Positions 17,637-25,994 of a DNA stretch of 64,000 nucleotides are shown piece by piece; the first letter of the stretch is position 1, and each line of letters begins with the position of its first letter. The stretch comes from Paracoccaceae bacterium (GTDB lineage: Bacteria; Pseudomonadota; Alphaproteobacteria; Rhodobacterales; Rhodobacteraceae). Position numbers and translations under genes: made by a program. The notes under the pieces are model-generated. The model did no database searches and was not told the origin of the DNA. It was given only the letters and a program-made list of their open reading frames with translations. The stretch covers positions 1 to 64,000 of the forward strand of contig JAFIEO010000029.1 in the NCBI GenBank assembly GCA_020832445.1, read 5' to 3'.

Positions 17637-18092
17637 ATGGCGAACCCAGGGTGCGTTACTGCTATTGCCCGCTGTTTACGTGGCACGGCGGTGTTTCTGC
17701 CCCTGCTGTTGGCAGGCCTGGGGCATACCTCCCTCGCTGCCACCGTCACGGGATCTCCCCAGGCGTCGGCGGAACCAGTCCAGAAACTTGACTCGGCGCT
17801 TGCAGAGCCGCTCCCGTATTTCGTGATTGACGCCATTCCGCAAAAGGCCGTTCTCCAGAACCTGGCGGCCGGTGCTGCCAGACAGCGGGGTGATGAACGC
17901 GAGAAGCCCCTGGCTGTTCGGCAAAGCCAGCAACACAACCCGGGAAACAGACCGGATCAGGGTGTGGAACAGCAAACGGGGGCTCCCGAATCGGGGGGAG
18001 TGCAGGATATCGTCGTAGCCATCATGTTCGGCCTCGCGGCGCTGATTCTTGTTACCCGGCGCCGAATTACCTCCCCCACCCCAGATTCCTAG
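17637..18092 (+). CDS. Secreted protein with C-terminal sorting-tag-like end
   Basis: A 151-residue protein of unknown function that opens the export operon. It has a signal peptide (residues ~10-35, GTAVFLPLLLAGLGHTSLAA) and a low-complexity hydrophilic middle rich in Q, N, P and E. It ends with a single hydrophobic helix followed by an arginine cluster (IVVAIMFGLAALILVTRRR). This three-part end resembles PEP-CTERM and related exosortase tags, but no Pro-Glu-Pro precedes the helix and no exosortase gene is visible. It could instead be a simple C-terminally anchored envelope protein. GGGAGG precedes the start. Confidence 0.62.
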   Translation: MANPGCVTAIARCLRGTAVFLPLLLAGLGHTSLAATVTGSPQASAEPVQKLDSALAEPLPYFVIDAIPQKAVLQNLAAGAARQRGDEREKPLAVRQSQQHNPGNRPDQGVEQQTGAPESGGVQDIVVAIMFGLAALILVTRRRITSPTPDS

Positions 18093-18129
18093 CTTCCCAT
18101 CCCGCGCCACGAGCTGAGCAGGAGCGAAC

Positions 18130-18789
18130 ATGACGATGAAAAAAACATTATCGCAGCTTGGTGCATTCGCAGTACTCGGACTGATAGTAGCCCTGGTCGG
18201 CGGCTGTACCGCTTTCAATGGGGGTGACCCCGAGCCAAGGCGTACGACATCCAACGCGACCTCGGGCTCCGCCGCGGGTGCGGCCGAGCGAGCGCAGATG
18301 TCCAGGGCGGAGTACCGCATCGGCCCCGAAGACGTGCTGGAGATCTCCGTCTGGCAGGAAGAGGATCTTCGACGCGAGGTTCTCGTGCGACCTGACGGCG
18401 GTATCTCGTTCCCCTTGGCCGGGGACGTCATGGTTGCAGGGCGCACCGCGGAAGAGGTACGCGAGGAACTGACCCGGAGAATCGACGCCTACATCCCGGA
18501 TGCCATGGTCAATGTGTCCGTAGTAACCGTTTCCGGTTACCAGATCTATGTGTTGGGCAAGGTCAACAACCCGGGGCAATTCACCGTCGGGCGCTACGTG
18601 GACGTGGTACAGGCCCTGACGCTGGCGGGAGGTCTGACGCCCTTCGCATCGGAGCGGCGTATCAGCGTGATCCGCCGGACCGCCGACGGAGAAGAGGTGT
18701 TTCCCTTCAACTACAGCGACGTGAAGCGGGGGCAGGGACTGCGGCAGAACCGGATTCTGCAGAGCGGAGATGTCGTCCTTGTGCCCTGA
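18130..18789 (+). CDS. Polysaccharide export lipoprotein, Wza/outer-membrane auxiliary family
   Basis: A 219-residue outer-membrane export protein. The lipobox VGGC at residues ~22-25 predicts a lipoprotein. A Poly_export domain follows (YRIGPEDVLEISVWQEEDL, then RPDGGISFPLAGDV). A SLBB domain comes next (VLGKVNNPGQFTVGR). It is shorter than E. coli Wza (379 residues) and lacks its extra SLBB and pore helix. It would then resemble the short EpsE/exosortase-associated type that works with a separate barrel protein such as its neighbour. AGGAG five bases before the ATG supports the start. It overlaps the next gene by 20 bases. Confidence 0.9.
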   Translation: MTMKKTLSQLGAFAVLGLIVALVGGCTAFNGGDPEPRRTTSNATSGSAAGAAERAQMSRAEYRIGPEDVLEISVWQEEDLRREVLVRPDGGISFPLAGDVMVAGRTAEEVREELTRRIDAYIPDAMVNVSVVTVSGYQIYVLGKVNNPGQFTVGRYVDVVQALTLAGGLTPFASERRISVIRRTADGEEVFPFNYSDVKRGQGLRQNRILQSGDVVLVP

Positions 18790-20086
18790 ACGGTATGCGT
18801 CGGAATCATTCGTGCAAGTATCTGCCAGCGCGGCGATAGGCATCCCGCGCTGGCGCCCGGGAGTAACGAAACTGGTCATGAGTACTGCGATTGCCGCCCT
18901 CATAGGAACCCCCGCCCTGGCCCCAAGCCATGCGGCGAACTGGTTCGTGGCGCCTGAATTCGAGGCGCGTCTCGGCTTCGACGACAACATACGGCTGCGG
19001 GAGCGGAATACGGAGGACACCTGGCGGGGCACCGCCAGCGTCGGGGCGGTGGCGGAGCAGTACTCGGAAAGCAGGCAGTTGCGAATTCGCGGGGTAGCAG
19101 GCTACTCCGTGTATGAAGGGGCCAGTGACGCGCCGGACGACGGTGATTTCCAGCAACTGCAAGGGCAGAGCACGTTTCGCACCGACCGGACCACCTGGCG
19201 GTTGAACGGAGATGCATTCCGGGAGAAAGACGTGATCGAGCGGCTTGAACGGATTGATCTCACCGATCCGGACGAGGGCATCGACCCCGGTTCCGACATC
19301 GATGTGCGGGAGCGGGAAGAGACGCTGACCCGCTACAGGGTTTTCCTGTCCCCCTCCGTGGATCATCAGATATCAGCTCGCCAGTCCGTGGGTGCGTCGT
19401 ATGTGGGCCGCTATATCGGCTTCGATAGCGATGTGCCGGAGGGGAGGGAGTCGCTGAACCATGAGGCGGAAGTACGCACGGACTATGCGGTATCGGAGCG
19501 TACCACCGTAGGCACGGCGCTCTACGGCGCCATGTTTCGCCCTCGCGGCAGCGACCGGGCGCTGAATACCTACGGATTGTCCCTGACCTATGGATACACC
19601 TTCACCCAGCGCAGCGGCATGAGCATGTCAGGCGGGGTGCGTCGCTCGGAGCCCACGGGCGGCGCGGACGACATTGACAGTTCGACCGGCTTCATCGGCG
19701 ATCTCCGCATGTTCACCCGAGGGGAAGACTGGCGCGGCGCGCTTCGACTTGAGCGTCGGCTGCTGCCCAGTGGACGCGGGGTGCTGCGGGAAACCGACCA
19801 GGTGATTGTCACCGGATCCCGTGAATTCGGCCCGCGCTGGGAAGGGGGGCTGAGACTGCGGGCGTTCAAGACAAGAAATGTGGGCCAAGGCACCAGCCCG
19901 GGGGAAACCCGGTATTACGCCAGCGCGCAGCCACGCATCAGTTACCTGCTGTCCGAAACATGGTCGGTGTTTGGTGAGTACGAGTTCCGTACCTTGCGCC
20001 GCGTCGAGGGGGACGGGCAGGCCAGAGGTAACGTGGTTTTTCTGGGTATCCAGTACGCACCTCAACGGAGTCACCCAGCGTTCTGA
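18770..20086 (+). CDS. Outer-membrane beta-barrel protein of the export operon
   Basis: A protein of up to 438 residues with alternating hydrophobic/polar strands typical of an outer-membrane barrel, ending with FLGIQYAPQRSHPAF. A signal peptide-like region (MSTAIAALIGTPALAPSHA) ends near residue 56 if the ATG at 18770 is used. The true start may be the GTG at 18812 or the ATG at 18878. The DDNIRLRE segment after the signal resembles barrel proteins encoded with XrtA-type exopolysaccharide genes. It probably forms the outer-membrane pore or a partner of the preceding lipoprotein. The exact export role is inferred from position. Confidence 0.72.
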   Translation: MSSLCPERYASESFVQVSASAAIGIPRWRPGVTKLVMSTAIAALIGTPALAPSHAANWFVAPEFEARLGFDDNIRLRERNTEDTWRGTASVGAVAEQYSESRQLRIRGVAGYSVYEGASDAPDDGDFQQLQGQSTFRTDRTTWRLNGDAFREKDVIERLERIDLTDPDEGIDPGSDIDVREREETLTRYRVFLSPSVDHQISARQSVGASYVGRYIGFDSDVPEGRESLNHEAEVRTDYAVSERTTVGTALYGAMFRPRGSDRALNTYGLSLTYGYTFTQRSGMSMSGGVRRSEPTGGADDIDSSTGFIGDLRMFTRGEDWRGALRLERRLLPSGRGVLRETDQVIVTGSREFGPRWEGGLRLRAFKTRNVGQGTSPGETRYYASAQPRISYLLSETWSVFGEYEFRTLRRVEGDGQARGNVVFLGIQYAPQRSHPAF

Positions 20087-20133
20087 GCCAGTTCGGGCAG
20101 GGCGTGGGGCTTCGTAAGGGCAGGGAGTGAACC

Positions 20134-21849
20134 GTGATTGCAGCACCTTCAGTTTCAGATTATCTGGAGATATTTCGCCGTCGCAAGGTGCTTGTGGGCT
20201 TACCATTCTTGCTGCTGTTCGGTATCAGCGCAGCGTTGGCCCTGCTATTGCCACCCGAGTACGAGTCCACGGCGACGATCCGTATTGATCGCCATCAGGT
20301 GCCGGCGAATGTCATCCAGGGCACCGTGGTTACCGGCTATATCAACGAGCAGCTCAGCAACCTCGCCCAGCCGGTCATGTCCACAGCCAGCCTTTGGGCC
20401 ATCGCCGAGGAGCATGATCTCTATCCCGAACTCAGGGACGAGAACGCCAAAGGCATTGTTGCCTCCGAGATACGAAGAAAGACGCGGCGAGAGATTCTCT
20501 ACGTTGACGTCGGGGAGGAGGAGCAACGGAGGAATGTGAGTGTCGCTGTGGCGTTTACCGTAACGCATGCGTCGCGCGATCCGCACACGGCTCAGATTCT
20601 GGCGAATGCAATCGCGGAGCGTTACATCGAGGAGAGCGACAACGCAAGGGCGCAACAAGCGGCGCGGCTGACCCGATTCCTGAGAACGCAGTCTGACGAA
20701 CTCAAGGAACGCATCGCGCAGCACGAGGACGCCCTGGCCGAATTCAAGCAGGCGAATGCAAGCAGTCTGCCCGAGTTTGTCCAGTTCAACATGAACCGGC
20801 TGGAGAACATCCAGGACCAGCTGGATCGCATCAGCGAGAACATCAACTCCCTGAATCAACTGCGCATCACCCTGGAATCCCAACTGGCGCAGCTGGATCC
20901 CAGGGTAAATGTACTGGCAGGCGACCGCCGCGAACTCACACCTTCCAATCAGGTGGAGCGGCTTCGGTTGGAGTACTTGTCCATGTCCGGTACCTACGCT
21001 CCACGCCACCCGAGCTTCGCCCGATTGCGCAATGAGCTTCAAGCACTGGCAGGGCAGGGGCAGGGCGCCGAGGAAGTGTTGAGGCTGATCCAGGCCGCGG
21101 AGTCCGACCGTGGGCGGCTCTTCGAGTTGCGCCAGGAGGGACAGACCTCCGGGGCGGAAGTCGCAGATCTGGAACGTTCGGTAGGTATGCACCGCGAACG
21201 GATTCGGACATTCAACCAGGGCGGCGGCGGGTCCGAACCCGTGCGAGCTGACAACCCCGCCTACCTGGCTGTCAGCTCGCGCCTGCAAGGAGTGGAATCG
21301 GAACTGCAGACGGAGGTGGCTCGCCGCGACGCGCTTCAGCAGCGTGTTACCGAATTCGATAGCAGAGTGGTAGCCACCGCTGGGGTGGAACGGGAGTTTC
21401 GCGTGCTGACCCGGCAGTTGGAGCACTCACTCAGCGAGTATGAGGAAGTGCGGGAGCGTCTGCTCCGCGCAGAGGCGGCGGAGCGCCTTGAGAGCGGACA
21501 GATCGGGGATCGCTTCACGCTGGCCAGCCCGGGCGGCCTGCCCAGCGAACCTGCCAGACCGATGCGGATCGGCATCGCCATGCTGGGCTTCATCTTCGCG
21601 GCGGGAACCAGCACCGGTATAGCCGCCGTTGCCGAATACCTGGACAAGACGCTACGCGGGGTCAGGGGCGTGGTGGCGCTGTGGGGCGCCCCGCCGCTTG
21701 CAACGATCCCCGTCCTGCATACCCGTCGGGAAAGGCAGGTGCGCAAGCGACGTCTCTTCATCATGTGGAGTGTGGCGCTGGTGATTATTGCTGCCCTTGC
21801 CTGGTATTTCCTGGGCGAGGAGATTGGGGTCTGGTTCGGGGGTAATTAA
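20134..21849 (+). CDS. Wzz-type polysaccharide chain-length determinant / polymerisation regulator
   Basis: A 571-residue polysaccharide co-polymerase. One transmembrane helix lies near residues 22-42 and a second pair near 470-500 and 545-565. In between is a large periplasmic coiled-coil region (~170-440). The PARPMRIGIAMLGF segment before the second helix is the Pro-rich family hallmark. There is no fused kinase domain; the cognate ATPase is the next gene, one base away. The start is a GTG preceded by GGGAG. Its role is to set polymer length and couple synthesis to the outer-membrane channel. Confidence 0.9.
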   Translation: MIAAPSVSDYLEIFRRRKVLVGLPFLLLFGISAALALLLPPEYESTATIRIDRHQVPANVIQGTVVTGYINEQLSNLAQPVMSTASLWAIAEEHDLYPELRDENAKGIVASEIRRKTRREILYVDVGEEEQRRNVSVAVAFTVTHASRDPHTAQILANAIAERYIEESDNARAQQAARLTRFLRTQSDELKERIAQHEDALAEFKQANASSLPEFVQFNMNRLENIQDQLDRISENINSLNQLRITLESQLAQLDPRVNVLAGDRRELTPSNQVERLRLEYLSMSGTYAPRHPSFARLRNELQALAGQGQGAEEVLRLIQAAESDRGRLFELRQEGQTSGAEVADLERSVGMHRERIRTFNQGGGGSEPVRADNPAYLAVSSRLQGVESELQTEVARRDALQQRVTEFDSRVVATAGVEREFRVLTRQLEHSLSEYEEVRERLLRAEAAERLESGQIGDRFTLASPGGLPSEPARPMRIGIAMLGFIFAAGTSTGIAAVAEYLDKTLRGVRGVVALWGAPPLATIPVLHTRRERQVRKRRLFIMWSVALVIIAALAWYFLGEEIGVWFGGN

Positions 21850-22650
21850 ATGAGCGATACGATCTCAAGAGCGTTGGAGCTCGCCATGAAGTCGGGGGAG
21901 GGCAGCGCTGCAACCGATCTTCGCAGCGAGAGGGCGGTTGAGTCCATATATCCCAAGGCTCGCCCGGTGATCTGGTCCCAACTGGCGATGGAGGAAAGCA
22001 GACTGATCACGGGATCTCCCACCCAACAGATCATGGACTGCTATTCCCTGCTCAGAACACGGGTACTGCATCGGGTCCGACAACACCGTATCCAGACGAT
22101 AGGCATCACCAGCCCTGCGCCGCGGGATGGAAAAAGCCTCACATCCACCAACCTGGCTCTCAGCATCGCCATGGGTGAGAGCCACCCCGTTGTATTGATC
22201 GATGCCGATGTACGACGCCCAACGCTGGCGGGGTTATTCGGCATCGAACCGGAAGTGGGGCTGGGCGACTATTTCATGGACGAGGCGTCTCTAGAGGATC
22301 TGTTACTGAAATTGCCGCAAAAGGGTATGTACCTGATACCTGGACGCGCCCAATCCAGACTGCGCCCAGAGGCGCTCTCCTCCGACAAGGTACTGGATTT
22401 CACACTGCGCCTGAAGCGGATGTTTCCGAACGGGTTGCTGATTTTCGACATGCCTCCCGCCCTGGTTGGCGGCGATGTCGTCGCCTTTGCACCCAACCTT
22501 GATGCCACGCTGATTGTTGTTGCCAATCGCCGCACCCTCGAGAAGGAGATTCAACAGACAATGACCGTGATGGAAGACGTCAACGTGATCGGGACCGTCT
22601 TGAATTTCGCGGAAGAAACAATCTCCAGGAACGAGTACTACAAGGCGTAG
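21850..22650 (+). CDS. CapB/CpsD-type ATPase (bacterial tyrosine kinase family)
   Basis: A 266-residue cytoplasmic P-loop ATPase that partners the Wzz protein just upstream. Walker A is PAPRDGKSLTSTN near residues 90-102, Walker A' is VVLIDADVRRPTL, and Walker B is LLIFDMPP. The usual C-terminal tyrosine cluster is very short here (NEYYKA), so autophosphorylation may be reduced or limited to these two tyrosines. In exopolysaccharide systems this kinase and its dephosphorylation control polymer assembly. It has the normal length for the separate CapB form. Confidence 0.88.
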   Translation: MSDTISRALELAMKSGEGSAATDLRSERAVESIYPKARPVIWSQLAMEESRLITGSPTQQIMDCYSLLRTRVLHRVRQHRIQTIGITSPAPRDGKSLTSTNLALSIAMGESHPVVLIDADVRRPTLAGLFGIEPEVGLGDYFMDEASLEDLLLKLPQKGMYLIPGRAQSRLRPEALSSDKVLDFTLRLKRMFPNGLLIFDMPPALVGGDVVAFAPNLDATLIVVANRRTLEKEIQQTMTVMEDVNVIGTVLNFAEETISRNEYYKA

Positions 22651-22692
22651 GCGTTTTTATTCTTTTCGTCAGCTGCCCGGCGCAACGGTCAT

Positions 22693-24021
22693 ATGATTAA
22701 GGCAATTCTTCTAGGTGCATTCTTCCTGACGGTTGCTCTGGATGAGTTCCTGGCGCTTGGCCTGCTGATTGTTACGGGATTGAGCGCCAAGAACGCCTTT
22801 CTCTATGTTCTGTTACTTGCTGTGTTGTGTCACAAGGTACTGGAACGTACCGATGAAGGGTTCCAATTCCCGCAGACCCACATCCTATTTCTTCTCTTGA
22901 TGGCCTATGCGTCCCTGACGATCTTCTTCATGCACTTCGTTATCGGTCAAACCAGTGGTTTCGGCCTGTTCGGCCACATCGCGTCTCTTAAAGGCCATCT
23001 GGTTGATTTCTATCTTCTGTTTATTGTTTTTCTTTACGGTGCTGTGACCACGACCTCTGCCATTCGTCTTGTGAAATTCATCCTGGCCGTCATGAGCGTC
23101 ATGATTCTGGTGACTCTGGTCGACGTGCTTGGCATGCCCAGTCTCGGGTTGGTTGGAGAAGGAGCCTACGGGCGCCTGGAGGGACCGGTAGGAGGCCCCA
23201 ACTCCTACGGTGTCTTCTTCGCCGTTTTCATTCCGGTGCTGATCGTATCGGCCATGGGTTTCCGCAACACTCCGCTCAGGATTCTCTACTTCATGGGGGC
23301 CGTGGCGGCAGTCGCCTTGTTGATTCAGACAGGGTCCAGAGGGGGGATGGCCGGCTTGATCGGGGGTCTCATCCTGACTGCGTGGTGGCTGCGTGGCGGC
23401 TATGACCTGAAAAAATGCCTCACGTGGACCCTGGTGATTGGCGGCGTCTTTGCCATAGTCGCAACCACCACTGTGATGCTCAGCGATAACGTGTACGAGA
23501 TCGTGCAGCAGCGGATCGAGCGTTCAACCAGTGGCGGAATCGAGGAAGTCAGCGCGGGTAGAACGTGGATCTGGGGGTTGGGACTGAACTACATGCTTGC
23601 CCGTCCGTGGATGCTGATCACAGGGGCAGGGTGGGGGACCTTCTGGAACAACATCGGGATGGGGCCTCACAGCGCCTATCTGAACTTCTTCTTTTCCCTG
23701 GGAATCATTGGCCTGGCGCTGTTTCTTGGCCTGATTTACAACATTCTTTCTGCGACAAGGCGGGTCTTTTTCTCGGAGTCGGCTGGCCACGAAGAGCGTG
23801 TCGTACTGGCGAGTATGACGCTGGCATGGTTCGTCATGATCATCGCCATGGCGACGGGGACGACCTTCAAGGTGTGGACCTTTCTGTGGCCTCTGACAGG
23901 TCTTGGTTTCCGCATCGCTTATCCGCATCTGAAGGTCGCTGCAGAACAACGATACAAGGATACCGTTGAAAGCTATCGCAAGGCCTTTCCAATGATGTCT
24001 CAACCGAAGGTGAAGATGTGA
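22693..24021 (+). CDS. O-antigen ligase / Wzy-polymerase family membrane protein
   Basis: A 442-residue membrane protein with about ten to twelve hydrophobic segments. It has a periplasmic loop (~285-335) of the kind seen in the Wzy_C/O-antigen ligase family (SAGRTWIWGLGLNYM, then GPHSAYLNFFFSLGIIG). GSRGGMAGLIGG marks another conserved loop. In this setting it most likely polymerises the lipid-linked repeat units; a ligase role cannot be excluded from sequence alone. It starts 42 bases after CapB and its stop overlaps the next GTG start. Confidence 0.85.
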   Translation: MIKAILLGAFFLTVALDEFLALGLLIVTGLSAKNAFLYVLLLAVLCHKVLERTDEGFQFPQTHILFLLLMAYASLTIFFMHFVIGQTSGFGLFGHIASLKGHLVDFYLLFIVFLYGAVTTTSAIRLVKFILAVMSVMILVTLVDVLGMPSLGLVGEGAYGRLEGPVGGPNSYGVFFAVFIPVLIVSAMGFRNTPLRILYFMGAVAAVALLIQTGSRGGMAGLIGGLILTAWWLRGGYDLKKCLTWTLVIGGVFAIVATTTVMLSDNVYEIVQQRIERSTSGGIEEVSAGRTWIWGLGLNYMLARPWMLITGAGWGTFWNNIGMGPHSAYLNFFFSLGIIGLALFLGLIYNILSATRRVFFSESAGHEERVVLASMTLAWFVMIIAMATGTTFKVWTFLWPLTGLGFRIAYPHLKVAAEQRYKDTVESYRKAFPMMSQPKVKM

Positions 24022-25994
24022 AAGGCAGTTCGCTCATTCTTATCGAGCCATGGAACGAGAACGCCTTTCCACGGGTTCCGTGGTGGGCATGGCTTACCAT
24101 GTGGGGATTTGCGCTCGCTGCGCTCTATCTCCGCCTGCATGATCTTGGGGCCGTCGGTCTCTACTCTGACGAAAAATACACATTCATGTCGGCCCTTGCG
24201 GTGCTGGAGCGAGGAACCCCTGAGCTACCCAGCGGAATGCTTTATCCGCGGGCGATGTTCCAGACGTACCTAATGGCCGCCAGCGTTGCCGTGCTGGGTG
24301 AAAGCGAATTCGCCTTCAGGCTACCATCAGCGCTGGTGGGTGCGTTGTGCGTTCCTGTGGCGTTCCTCCTCGGAGTCCGCCGGCTTGTCCTGCCTTTTGC
24401 GCTGCTGTTCGCGGCAGTCGCCGCTTTTCTGCCGCAGTTCGTGGAAATCTCCCAGATAGCCAGGATGTACATATTCCTAGTGTTCTTCGTCTTCCTTTAT
24501 CTGTATTTCTGTGAACGGTGGGCGGTTTCCGGCCATTGGGTTGCGTTGGCAGGGGCCTGCGTATCCCTCCTTTTCGCCATCGAAACACATGTGCTCGCGA
24601 TATTCGCGCTTCCAGTGATCGTCATCATCTCAGTCTCCCAGCCAACGCGTGTCCGATTGGTTCAGGCGTTGGCCGTCGCTGTCCTGGCTGTTGGCTTCTA
24701 TGTCTTCATGGATGCCTTCATCTCCGAGCAGTACGCCGGCACTGTCAGGGATCTGCAGTCGGATGAAATGACGCTCGCGTCCGCTGGCAGCGGTGTGAAC
24801 ATCAGCCTCGTACTTGCCTTGATGATCGGCGTTGTCGCCATGATGGCGTTTCTATTCACCAAGTTCGCTCCTCCCAAGGCCAAGTCGGCGGATTTCGTGT
24901 TGAGACTGACCGCATTAGCCGGAATGGGCGCAGCTTTCGTTGCAGCACTGGGGCTTGCCTGGATACCGGCGGTTCTGTTGTTCGTTTTCTCAGCAGCGCT
25001 TCATCTGTTTGTCGGGGGCAGGCCGAACGGGACGATCATCGCCGCGTGTGTGATGTTTGTGCTGTTCCTGGGTCAGGTGGCTTATCTTGCCGGGGCCGGA
25101 GATCTGAGGTCCCTGTCCGATTTGTTGCATCTGATGTTTGCCTACCCTTCGCCCACGCCGCTGATCCGGTTCGTGATGCTTTTCCCGGCTGCGTTCGTGC
25201 TGGCGGTGTTCTGTTTCTCAGCGGATCTGTTGGCATTTGCCCGCGGGCGTCCGGCTCCACTGCACCTGGCGCTCGTGCTTGGGGCTGTGCTGCTGCCGAT
25301 GTTGATGATGGGGGTGATTCAATGGAGTATCCCACCTCGCTACATGTACGGCCTCCTGCCAGTCTTTCTCTTCTGTCTGTTCCTATCGGCGCAGGGTCAT
25401 ATGGAGACTTTGACTGGCATTCATGCATCAGCAGCACGAGCAAGATTGCTCCGACCGGCCGCGCGCAACGTGGTGGCCGCACTTCTGCTGATCTCTCTGG
25501 TCTCGCCGGCAGCGCTTAGCCATGCCCTGCAGCGCGACTACGAAAAGTACCCGGATCACAAGGGTGCGGCCATGTTCCTCCGTTCGCTCGAGATCCAGCC
25601 CACGGACGTCGTCATGGTGCTGGACGCCCCGATCCAGACCTACTACCTCGGCCGCGTGGATTATCTGCTCCGCCAGCTTGACGTTGCAGCATGGCAGGTC
25701 CGTCAGACGGATTCGGGCTTGAGCGATATTTTCACCGGCACCCCCCTGGTGCACACATCGGAAAAGCTACTTGACATCATTCGAGACCCATATCGAGGTG
25801 ATATGTACCTCATCGGAAGCGGTGAGATCTCCGGTGAGGAAGCGGAAAGGCGTGTTCTGGGAGACGCCATCTTGCGTGTGCTGGAGCAGGAAGCGCAGCA
25901 CACCGTCTTCGTCGGCCGTGACGGTCTAACCAAGATATGGAAGTTCCCACCTCCCGAGGCGAAGCAGAGCATGGCGGAACGAACTGATGATTGA
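24018..25994 (+). CDS. GT39-type (GT-C fold) membrane glycosyltransferase
   Basis: A 658-residue integral membrane protein with roughly ten to twelve transmembrane segments. The first periplasmic loop carries the catalytic-type acidic motif GLYSDEKYTF (near residues 46-55), as in the PMT/ArnT family that uses polyprenyl-phosphate sugars. The soluble C-terminal part (~510-658) contains DVVMVLDAPIQTYYLGRVDY. It may add a branch sugar to the polymer or modify a lipid carrier. The GTG start overlaps the previous stop (GTGA), and the 3' end overlaps the ABC transporter gene by eight bases. Confidence 0.8.
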   Translation: MKGSSLILIEPWNENAFPRVPWWAWLTMWGFALAALYLRLHDLGAVGLYSDEKYTFMSALAVLERGTPELPSGMLYPRAMFQTYLMAASVAVLGESEFAFRLPSALVGALCVPVAFLLGVRRLVLPFALLFAAVAAFLPQFVEISQIARMYIFLVFFVFLYLYFCERWAVSGHWVALAGACVSLLFAIETHVLAIFALPVIVIISVSQPTRVRLVQALAVAVLAVGFYVFMDAFISEQYAGTVRDLQSDEMTLASAGSGVNISLVLALMIGVVAMMAFLFTKFAPPKAKSADFVLRLTALAGMGAAFVAALGLAWIPAVLLFVFSAALHLFVGGRPNGTIIAACVMFVLFLGQVAYLAGAGDLRSLSDLLHLMFAYPSPTPLIRFVMLFPAAFVLAVFCFSADLLAFARGRPAPLHLALVLGAVLLPMLMMGVIQWSIPPRYMYGLLPVFLFCLFLSAQGHMETLTGIHASAARARLLRPAARNVVAALLLISLVSPAALSHALQRDYEKYPDHKGAAMFLRSLEIQPTDVVMVLDAPIQTYYLGRVDYLLRQLDVAAWQVRQTDSGLSDIFTGTPLVHTSEKLLDIIRDPYRGDMYLIGSGEISGEEAERRVLGDAILRVLEQEAQHTVFVGRDGLTKIWKFPPPEAKQSMAERTDD

